A stretch of 64,000 bases of DNA from Lepidurus packardi. Lineage: Eukaryota > Arthropoda > Branchiopoda > Notostraca > Triopsidae. The notes under the pieces are model-generated. The model searched no databases, had not been told where the DNA came from, and saw nothing but the letters and a program-made list of their open reading frames with translations. Shown piece by piece: positions 51,843 through 62,622 of the stretch. The number at the start of each line of letters is the position of its first letter. Positions within the stretch are counted from its first letter, which is position 1. The stretch is taken from NCBI GenBank assembly GCA_023053545.1, contig JAKZAN010000068.1, positions 124,001 to 188,000 of the forward strand. The letters are read 5' to 3'. The position numbers were made by a program, and so were the translations under genes.

Positions 51843-53122
51843 CTGAATTAATTCCGTACGGATTTTATTAATTCCTTACGGACTGAATAAATTCCTTACG
51901 AACTGAATTAATTCCGTACGGATTTTATTAATTCCTTACGGACTGAATTTATTCATTACGGACTTAATTAATCCATTACAGACTGAATTAATTCCTTACG
52001 GACTGAATTAATTCCTTACGGACTGAATTAATACCTTACGGACTGAATTAAATCCTTACGGACTGAATTAATTCCTTACGGACTAAATTAATTCCTTACG
52101 GACTGAATTAATTCCTTACGGACTTAATTAATTCCTTACGGACTGAATTAATTCCTTACGGACTGAATTAATTCCTTTCGGACTTAGTTAATTCCTTACG
52201 TACTTAATTAATTCCTTACGGGCTGAATTAATTCCGTACGGATTTTATTAATTCCTTACGGACTGAATTAATTCATTACGGACTTAATTAATCCATTTTG
52301 GACTGAATTATTTCTTTACGTACTGAAGTTATTCCTTACGGACTGAATTAATTACTTACGGACTGAATTATTTCCTTACATACTGAAATAATTCCTTACG
52401 GACTGAATTAATTCCTTACGGACTGAATTAATTCCTTACGGACTGAATTAATTCCTTACGGACTTAATTAATTCCTTACGGTCTGAATTAATTCCGTACG
52501 GATTTTATTAATTCCTTACGGACTGAATAAATTCCTTACGAACTGAATTAATTCCGTACGGATTTTATTAATTCCTTACGGACTGAATTTATTCATTACG
52601 GACTTAATTAATCCATTACAGACTGAATTAATTCCTTACGGACTGAATTAATTCCTTACGGACTGAATTAATACCTTACGGACTGAATTAAATCCTTACG
52701 GACTGAATTAATTCCTTACGGACTAAATTAATTCCTTACGGACTGAATTAATTCCTTACGGACTTAATTAATTCCTTACGGACTGAATTAATTCCTTACG
52801 GACTGAATTAATTCCTTTCGGACTTAGTTAATTCCTTACGTACTTAATTAATTCCTTACGGGCTGAATTAATTCCGTACGGATTTTATTAATTCCTTACG
52901 GACTGAATTAATTCATTACGGACTTAATTAATCCATTTTGGACTGAATTATTTCTTTACGTACTGAAGTTATTCCTTACGGACTGAATTAATTACTTACG
53001 GACTGAATTATTTCCTTACATACTGAAATAATTCCTTACGGACTGAATTAATTCCTTACGGACTGAATTAATTCCTTACGGACTGAATTAATTCCTTACG
53101 GACTTAATTAATTCCTTACGGT
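51843..53122. repeat. 640-bp tandem duplication with no mismatch seen
   Basis: The interval 51843-52482 repeats at 52483-53122 (32 full units, no short unit). I found no difference in the unit by eye. Shared rare variants are acgggctgaatt (52219/52859) and ccattttgg (52293/52933). A first difference appears just outside, at 53148 (tttacta). A related block with the same two variants lies at 57555-57640. Confidence 0.9.
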
Positions 53123-53271
53123 CTGAATTAATTCCGTACGGATTTTACTAATTCCTTACGGACTGAATTAATTCATTACGGACTTAATTAATCCATTACG
53201 GACTGAATTATTTCCTTACGTACTGAAGTTATTCCTTACGGACTGAATTAATTCCTTATGGACTGAATTAA
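53123..53271. repeat. Tail of the 2,092-bp HOR
   Basis: Seven monomers with attcattacgg, aatccattacgg, gaattatttcc, cgtactgaagttattcc and ttatggactg, ending at the short unit at 53272. This ending is shared with 412-bp units elsewhere. Confidence 0.7.
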
Positions 53272-54667
53272 TTCCTTAATTAATTCCTTACGGACTGAAT
53301 TAATTTCATACGGACTGAATTAATTCCTTACGGACTGAATTAATTCCTTACGGACTGAATTAATACCTTACGGACTGAATTAAATCCTTACGGACTGAAT
53401 TAATTCCTTACGGACTGAATTAAATCCTTACGGACTGAATTAATTCCTTACGGACTGAAATAATTCCTTGCGGACTGAATTAATTCCTTACTGACTGAAT
53501 TAATTCCTTACGGACTGAATTAATTCCTTACGGACTGAATTAATTCCTTACGGACTGAATTAATTCCTTACGGCCTGAATTAATTCCGTACGGATTTTAT
53601 TAATTCCTTACGGAATAAATTAATTCATTACGGACTTAATTAATCCATTACGGACTGAATTATTTCCTTACGTACTGAAGTTATTCCTTACGGACTGAAT
53701 TAATTCCTTACGGACTGAATTAATTCCTTAATTAATTCCTTACGGACTGAATTAATTTCATACGGACTGAATTAATTCCTTACGGACTGAATTAATTCCT
53801 TACGGACTGAATTAATACCTTACGGACTGAATTAAATCCTTACGGACTGAATTAATTCCTTACTGACTTAATTAATTCCTTACGGACTGAATTAATTCCT
53901 TACGGAATAAATTAATTCCTTACGGACTGAATTAATTCCTTACGGACTTAATTAATTCCTTACGGACTGAATTAATTCCTTACGGCCTGAATTAATTCCG
54001 TACGGATTTTATTAATTCCTTACGGACTAAATTAATTCATTACGGACTTAATTAATCCATTACGGACTGAATTATTTCCTTACGTACTGAAGTTATTCCT
54101 TACGGACTGAATTAATTCCTTACGGACTGAATTAATTCCTTAATTAATTCCTTACGGACTGAATTAATTTCATACGGACTGAATTAATTCCTTACGGACT
54201 GAATTAATTCCTTACGGACTGAATTAATACCTTACGGACTGAATTAAATCCTTACGGACTGAATTAATTCCTTACTGACTTAATTAATTCCTTACGGACT
54301 GAATTAATTCCTTACGGAATAAATTAATTCCTTACGGACTGAATTAATTCCTTACGGACTTAATTAATTCCTTACGGACTGAATTAATTCCTTACGGACT
54401 GAATTAATTCCTTTCGGACTTAGTTAATTCCTTACGTACTTAATTAATTCCTTACGGTCTGAATTAATTCCGTACGGATTTTATTAATTCCTTACGGACT
54501 GAATTAATTCATTACGGACTTAGTTAATCCATTACGGACTGAATTATTTCTTTACGTACTGAAGTTATTCCTTACGGACTGAATTAATTACTTACGGACT
54601 GAATTATTTCCTTACATACTGAAATAATTCCTTACGGACTGAATTAATTCCTTACGGACTGAATTAA
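53272..54667. repeat. 452-, 412- and 532-bp HORs
   Basis: Short units at 53272, 53724, 54136 and 54668. The private run ttactgactta followed by cggaataaattaatt recurs 412 bp apart (53861 and 54273). The last unit starts as a 412-bp type but ends with the tttcggacttagtt and acatactgaaataatt series, so it is a hybrid of two HOR types. Confidence 0.8.
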
Positions 54668-55759
54668 TTCCTTAATTAATTCCTTACGGACTGAATTAAT
54701 TTCATACGGACTGAATTAATTCATTACGGACTTAATTAATCGATTACGGACTGAATTAATTCCTTACGGACTGAATTAATTCCTTACGGACTAAATTAAT
54801 TCCTTACGGACTGAATTAATTCCTTACGGACTTAATTAATTCCTTACGTACTTAATTAATTCCTTACGGTCTGAATTAATTTCATACGGACTGAATTAAT
54901 TCATTACGGACTTAATTAATCGATTACGGACTTAATTAATCCATTACAGACTGAATTAATTCCTTACGGACTGAATTAATTCCTTACGGATTTTATTAAT
55001 TCCTTACGGACTGAATTAATTCCGTACGGATTTTATTAATTCCTTACGGACTGAATTTATTCATTACGGACTTAATTAATCCATTACAGACTGAATTAAT
55101 TCCTTACGGACTGAATTAATTCCTTACCTACTGAATTAATACCTTACGGACTGAATTAAATCCTTACGGACTGAATTAATTCCTTACGGACTGAATTAAT
55201 TCCTTACGGACTGAATTAATTCCTTACTGACTGAATTAAATCCTTACGGACTGAATTAATTCCTTACGGACTGAATTAATTCCTTTCGGACTTAGTTAAT
55301 TCCTTACGTACTTAATTAATTCCTTACGGTCTGAATTAATTCCGTACGGATTTTATTAATTCCTTACGGACTGAATTAATTCATTACGGACTTAATTAAT
55401 CCATTTCGGACTGAATTATTTCTTTACGTACTGAAGTTATTCCTTACGGACTGAATTAATTACTTACGGACTGAATTATTTCCTTACATACTTAAATAAT
55501 TCCTAACGGACTGAATTAATTCCTTACGGACTGAATTAATTCCTTACGGACTGAATTAATTCCTTACGGACTTAATTAATTCCTTACGTACTTAATTAAT
55601 TCCTTACGGTCTGAATTAATTCCGTACGGATTTTATTAATTCCTTACGGACTGAATTAATTCATTACGGACTTAATTAATCCATTACGGACTGAATTATT
55701 TCCTTACGTACTGAAGTTATTCCTTACGGACTGAATTAATTCCTTATGGACTGAATTAA
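54668..55759. repeat. 1,092-bp HOR with a fused internal junction
   Basis: At 54868 a ggtctg monomer runs into aatttcatacgg (ggtctgaattaatttcat), which normally follows a short unit. The same joint recurs at 60183, exactly 5,315 bp away and 200 bp after its own short unit (59983). Private change: acatacttaaataattcctaacgg at about 55487. Confidence 0.75.
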
Positions 55760-56480
55760 TTCCTTAATTAATTCCTTACGGACTGAATTAATTTCATACG
55801 GACTGAATTAATTCCTTACGGACTGAATTAATTCCTTACTGACTGAATTAATACCTTACGGACTGAATTAAATCCTTACGGACTGAATTAATTCCTTACG
55901 GACTGAATTAATTCCTTACGGACTGAATTAATTCCTTACTGACTGAATTAATTCCTTACGGACTGAATTAATTCCTTACGGACTGAATTAATTCCTTACG
56001 GACTGAATTAATTCCTTACGGCCTGAATTAATTCCGTACGGATTTTATTAATTCCTTACGGACTGAATTAATTCATTACGGACTTAATTAATCCATTACG
56101 GACTGAATTATTTCTTTACGTACTGAAGTTATTCCTTACGGACTGAATTAATTACTTACGGACTGAATTATTTCCTTACATACTGAAATAATTCCTTACG
56201 GACTTAATTCATTACGGACTTAATTAATCGATTACGGACTGAATTAATTCCTTACGGACTGAATTAATTCCTTACGGACTTAATTAATTCCTTACGTACT
56301 TAATTAATTCCTTACGGTCTGAATTAATTCCGTACGGATTTTATTAATTCCTTACGGACTGAATTAATTCCGTACGGATTTTATTAATTCTTTACGGACT
56401 GAATAAATTCCTTACGGACTGAATTAATACCTTACGGACTGAATTAAATCCTTACGGACTGAATTAATTCCTTACGGACT
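55760..56480. repeat. HOR start with a 4-bp deletion
   Basis: Short unit at 55760 followed by a 412-type start, then acatactgaaataatt. At 56201 a monomer is shortened to gacttaattcattacgg (4 bp lost), after which an attcattacgg/aatcgattacgg start follows without any short unit. The deletion therefore marks a fusion of two HORs. Confidence 0.8.
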
Positions 56481-57520
56481 GAATTAATTCCTTACGGACT
56501 GAATGAATTCCTTACTGACTGAATTAATTCCTTACGGACTGAATTAATTCCTTACGGACTAAATTAATTCCTTACGGACTGAATTAATTCCTTACGGACT
56601 TAATTAATTCCTTACGTACTTAATTAATTCCTTACGGTCTGAATTAATTCCGTACGGATTTTATTAATTCCTTACGGACTGAATTAATTCCGTACGGATT
56701 TTATTAATTCCTTACGGACTGAATAAATTCCTTACGAACTGAATTAATTCCGTACGGATTTTATTAATTCCTTACGGACTGAATTTATTCATTACGGACT
56801 TAATTAATCCATTACAGACTGAATTAATTCCTTACGGACTGAATTAATTCCTTACGGACTGAATTAATACCTTACGGACTGAATTAAATCCTTACGGACT
56901 GAATTAATTCCTTACGGACTGAATTAATTCCTTACGGACTGAATTAATTCCTTACTGACTGAATTAAATCCTTACGGACTGAATTAATTCCTTACGGACT
57001 GAATTAATTCCTTACGGACTGAATGAATTCCTTACTGACTGAATTAATTCCTTACGGACTGAATTAATTCCTTACGGACTAAATTAATTCCTTACGGACT
57101 GAATTAATTCCTTACGGACTTAATTAATTCCTTACGTACTTAATTAATTCCTTACGGTCTGAATTAATTCCGTACGGATTTTATTAATTCCTTACGGACT
57201 GAATTAATTCCGTACGGATTTTATTAATTCCTTACGGACTGAATAAATTCCTTACGAACTGAATTAATTCCGTACGGATTTTATTAATTCCTTACGGACT
57301 GAATTTATTCATTACGGACTTAATTAATCCATTACAGACTGAATTAATTCCTTACGGACTGAATTAATTCCTTACGGACTGAATTAATACCTTACGGACT
57401 GAATTAAATCCTTACGGACTGAATTAATTCCTTACGGACTGAATTAATTCCTTACGGACTGAATTAATTCCTTACTGACTGAATTAAATCCTTACGGACT
57501 GAATTAATTCCTTTCGGACT
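56481..57520. repeat. 520-bp tandem duplication
   Basis: The interval 56481-57000 repeats at 57001-57520 (26 full units). The landmark gaatgaattccttactgac (56501/57021) is in both. No difference was noticed until about 57500, where copy 2 changes to tttcggacttagtt. Confidence 0.85.
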
Positions 57521-58598
57521 TAGTTAATTCCTTACGTACTTAATTAATTCCTTACGGGCTGAATTAATTCCGTACGGATTTTATTAATTCCTTACGGACT
57601 GAATTAATTCATTACGGACTTAATTAATCCATTTTGGACTGAATTATTTCTTTACGTACTGAAGTTATTCCTTACGTACTGAATTAATTACTTACGGACT
57701 GAATTATTTCCTTACATACTGAAATAATTCCTTACGGACTGAATTAATTCCTTACGGACTGAATTAATTCCTTAATTAATTCCTTACGGACTGAATTAAT
57801 TTCATACGGACTGAATTAATTCATTACGGACTTAATTAATCCATTACAGACTGAATTAATTCCTTACGGACTGAATTAATTCCTTAGGATTTTATTAATT
57901 CCTTACGGACTGAATTTATTCATTACGGACTTAATTAATCCATTACAGACTGAATTAATTCCTTACGGACTGAATTATTTCCTTACGGACTGAATTAATA
58001 CCTTACGGACTGAATTAAATCCTTACGGACTGAATTAATTCCTTACGGACTGAATTAATTCTTTACGGACTGAATTAATTCCTTACTGACTGAATTAAAT
58101 CCTTACGGACTGAATTAATTCCTTACGGACTGAATTAATTCCTTTCGGACTTAGTTAATTCCTTACGTACTTAATTAATTCCTTACGGTCTGAATTAATT
58201 CCGTACGGATTTTATTAATTCCTTACGGACTGAATTAATTCATTACGGACTTAATTAATCCATTTCGGACTGAATTATTTCTTTACGTACTGAAGTTATT
58301 CCTTACGGACTGAATTAATTACTTACGGACTGAATTATTTCCTTACATACTGAAATAATTCCTTACGGACTGAATTAATTCCTTACGGACTGAATTAATT
58401 CCTTACGGACTGAATTAATTCCTTACGGACTTAATTAATTCCTTACGGTCTGAATTAATTCCGTACGGATTTTATTAATTCCTTACGGACTGAATTAATT
58501 CATTACGGACTTAATTAATCCATTACGGACTGAATTATTTCCTTACGTACTGAAGTTATTCCTTACGGACTGAATTAATTCCTTATGGACTGAATTAA
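57521..58598. repeat. HOR end and an 831-bp HOR with a 1-bp deletion
   Basis: Includes acgggctg (57555) and ccattttgg, shared with the 640-bp block 4.7 kb upstream, and the short unit at 57768. At 57881 the monomer ccttaggattttatt lacks one c, making the unit 831 bp. Confidence 0.8.
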
Positions 58599-59982
58599 TT
58601 CCTTAATTAATTCCTTACGGACTGAATTAATTTCATACGGACTGAATTAATTCCTTACGGACTGAATTAATTCCTTACGGACTGAATTAATACCTTACGG
58701 ACTGAATTAAATCCTTACGGACTGAATTAATTCCGTACGGACTGAATTAATTCCTTACGGACTGAATTAATTCCTTACTGACTGAATTAATTCCTTACGG
58801 ACTGAATTAATTCCTTACGGACTGAATTAATTCCTTACGGACTGAATTAATTCCTTACGGCCTGAATTAATTCCGTACGGATTTTATTAATTCCTTACGG
58901 ACTGAATTAATTCATTACGGACTTAATTAATCCATTACGGACTGAATTATTTCCTTACGTACTGAAGTTATTCCTTACGGACTGAATTAATTCCTTACGG
59001 ACTGAATTAATTCCTTAATTAATTCCTTACGGACTGAATTAATTTCATACGGACTGAATTAATTCCTTACGGACTGAATTAATTCCTTACGGACTGAATT
59101 AAATCCTTACGGACTGAATTAAGTCCTTACGGACTGAATTAATTCCTTACGGACTGAATAAATTCCTTACGGACTGAATTAATACCTTACGGACTGAATT
59201 AAATCCTTACGGACTGAATTAATTCCTTACGGACTGAATTAATTCCTTACGGACTGAATTAATTCCTTACTGACTGAATTAATTCCTTACGGACTGAATT
59301 AATTCCTTACGGACTAAATTAATTCCTTACGGACTGAATTAATTCCTTACGGTCTGAATTAATTCCGTACGGATTTTATTAATTCCTTACGGACTGAATT
59401 AATTCGGTACGGATTTTATTAATTCCTTACGGACTGAATAAATTCCTTACGAACTGAATTAATTCCGTACGGATTTTATTAATTCCTTACGGACTGAATT
59501 TATTCATTACGGACTTAATTAATCCATTACAGACTGAATTAATTCCTTACGGACTGAATTAATTCCTTACGGACTGAATTAATTCCTTACGGACTGAATT
59601 AAATCCTTACGGACTGAATTAATTCCTTACGGACTGAATTAATTCCTTACGGACTGAATTAATTCCTTACTGACTGAATTAAATCCTTACGGACTGAATT
59701 AATTCCTTACGGACTGAATTAATTCCTTTCGGACTTAGTTAATTCTTTACGTACTTAATTAATTCCTTACGGTCTGAATTAATTCCGTACGGATTTTATT
59801 AATTCCTTACGGACTGAATTAATTCATTACGGACTTAATTAATCCATTTCGGACTGAATTATTTCTTTACGTACTGAAGTTATTCTTTACGGACTGAATT
59901 AATTACTTACGGACTGAATTATTTCCTTACATACTGAAATAATTCCTTACGGACTGAATTAATTCCTTATGGACTGAAATAA
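58599..59982. repeat. 412-bp HOR followed by a 972-bp HOR
   Basis: Short units at 58599, 59011 and 59983. The 412-bp unit has acggcctgaattaattccg and the rare ccgtacggactg at 58734, a ccgtacgg monomer without its usual ttttatt partner. The 972-bp unit has aattcggtacgg at about 59403 and aagtcc at about 59122. Confidence 0.8.
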
Positions 59983-60694
59983 TTCCTTAATTAATTCCTT
60001 ACGGACTGAATTAATTTCATACTGACTGAATTAATTCATTACGGACTTAATTAATCGATTACGGACTGAATTAATTCCTTACGGACTGAATTAATTCCTT
60101 ACGGACTAAATTAATTCCTTACGGACTGAATTAATTCCTTACGGACTTAATTAATTCCTTACGTACTTAATTAATTCCTTACGGTCTGAATTAATTTCAT
60201 ACGGACTGAATTAATTCATTACGGACTTAATTAATCGATTACGGACTTAATTAATCTATTACAGACTGAATTAATTCCTTACGGACTGAATTAATTCCTT
60301 ACGGATTTTATTAATTCCTTACGGTCTGAATTAATTCCGTACGGATTTTATTAATTCCTTACGGACTGAATTAATTCATTACGGACTTAATTAATCCATT
60401 TCGGACTGAATTATTTCTTTACGTACTGAAGTTATTCCTTACGGACTGAATTAATTCCTTACGGACTGAATTAATTCCTTACGGACTGAATTAATTCCTT
60501 ACGGACTTAATTAATTCCTTACGTACTTAATTAATTCCTTACGGTCTGAATTAATTCCGTACGGATTTTATTAATTCCTGACGGACTGAATTAATTCATT
60601 ACGGACTTAATTAATCCATTACGGACTGAATTATTTCCTTACGTACTGAAGTTATTCCTTACGGACTGAATTAATTCCTTATGGACTGAATTAA
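59983..60694. repeat. 712-bp HOR with the fused junction
   Basis: Partner of 54668-55759, sharing the ggtctgaattaatttcat joint (60183) and then diverging by deletion of a block of whole monomers. Private change: cctgacgg at about 60577. Confidence 0.75.
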
Positions 60695-62622
60695 TTCCTT
60701 AATTAATTCCTTACGGACTGAATTAATTTCATACGGACTGAATTAATTCCTTACGGACTGAATTAATTCCTTACTGACTGAATTAATACCTTACGGACTG
60801 AATTAAATCCTTACGGACTGAATTAATTCCTTACGGACTGAATTAATTCCTTACGGACTGAATTAATTCCTTACTGACTGAATTAATTCCTTACGGACTG
60901 AATTAATTCCTTACGGACTGAATTAATTCCTTACGGACTTAATTAATTCCTTACGGTCTGAATTAATTCCGTACGGATTTTATTAATTCCTTACGGACTG
61001 AATTAATTCATTACGGACTTAATTAATCCATTACGGACTGAATTATTTCCTTACGTACTGAAGTTATTCCTTACGGACTGAATTAATTCCTTATGGACTG
61101 AATTAATTCCTTAATTAATTCCTTACGGACTGAATTAATTTCATACGGACTGAATTAATTCCTTACGGACTGAATTAATTTCATACGGACTGAATTAATT
61201 CCTTACGGACTGAATTAATTCCTTACGGACTGAATTAATACCTTACGGACTGAATTAAATCCTTACGGACTGAATTAATTCCTTACGGACTGAAATAATT
61301 CCTTACGGACTGAATTAATTCCTTACTGACTGAATTAATTCCTTACGGACTGAATTAATTCCTTACGGACTGAATTAATTCCTTACGGACTGAATTAATT
61401 CCTTACGGCCTGAATTAATTCCGTACGGATTTTATTAATTCCTTACGGACTGAATTAATTCATTACGGACTTAATTAATCCATTACGGACTGAATTATTT
61501 CCTTACGTACTGAAGTTATTCCTTACGGACTGAATTAATTCCTTACGGACTGAATTAATTCCTTAATTAATTCCTTACGGACTGAATTAATTTCATACGG
61601 ACTGAATTAATTCCTTACGGACTGAATTAATTCCTTACGGACTGAATTAATACCTTACGGACTGAATTAAATCCTTACGGACTGAATTAATTCCTTACGG
61701 ACTGAAATAATTCCTTACGGACTGAATTAATTCCTTACTGACTGAATTAATTCCTTACGGACTGAATTAATTCCTTACGGACTGAATTAATTCCTTACGG
61801 ACTGAATTAATTCCTTACGGCCTGAATTAATTCCGTACGGATTTTATTAATTCCTTACGGACTGAATTAATTCATTACGGACTTAATTAATCCATTACGG
61901 ACTGAATTATTTCCTTACGTACTGAAGTTATTCCTTACGGACTGAATTAATTCCTTACGGACTGAATTAATTCCTTAATTAATTCCTTACGGACTGAATT
62001 AATTTCATACGGACTGAATTAATTCCTTACGGACTGAATTAATTCCTTACGGACTGAATTAATACCTTACGGACTGAATTAAATCCTTACGGACTGAATT
62101 AATTCCTTACGGACTGAATTAATTCCTTACGGACTGAATTAATTCCTTACGGACTGAATTAATACCTTACGGACTGAATTAAATCCTTACGGACTGAATT
62201 AATTCCTTACGGACTGAATTAATTCCTTACGGACTGAATTAATTCCTTACTGACTTAATTAATTCCTTACGGACTGAATTAATTCCTTACGGACTAAATT
62301 AATTCCTTACGGACTGAATTAATTCCTTACGGACTTAATTAATTCCTTACGGACTGAATTAATTCCTTACGGACTGAATTAATTCCTTTCGGACTTAGTT
62401 AATTCCTTACGTACTTAATTAATTCCTTACGGTCTGAATTAATTCCGTACGGATTTTATTAATTCCTTACGGACTGAATTAATTCATTACGGACTTAATT
62501 AATCCATTACGGACTGAATTATTTCTTTACGTACTGAAGTTATTCCTTACGGACTGAATTAATTACTTACGGACTGAATTATTTCCTTACATACTGAAAT
62601 AATTCCTTACGGACTGAATTAA
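60695..62622. repeat. 412/452/412/652-bp HOR run
   Basis: Short units at 60695, 61107, 61559, 61971 and 62623. The 452-bp unit is a 412-bp unit with a 40-bp duplication of consensus plus aatttcatacgg (61141-61180 repeated at 61181). The private monomer tgaaataattccttacgg (61291 and 61703) recurs exactly 412 bp apart. The 652-bp unit ends with the acatactgaaataatt series. Confidence 0.85.
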
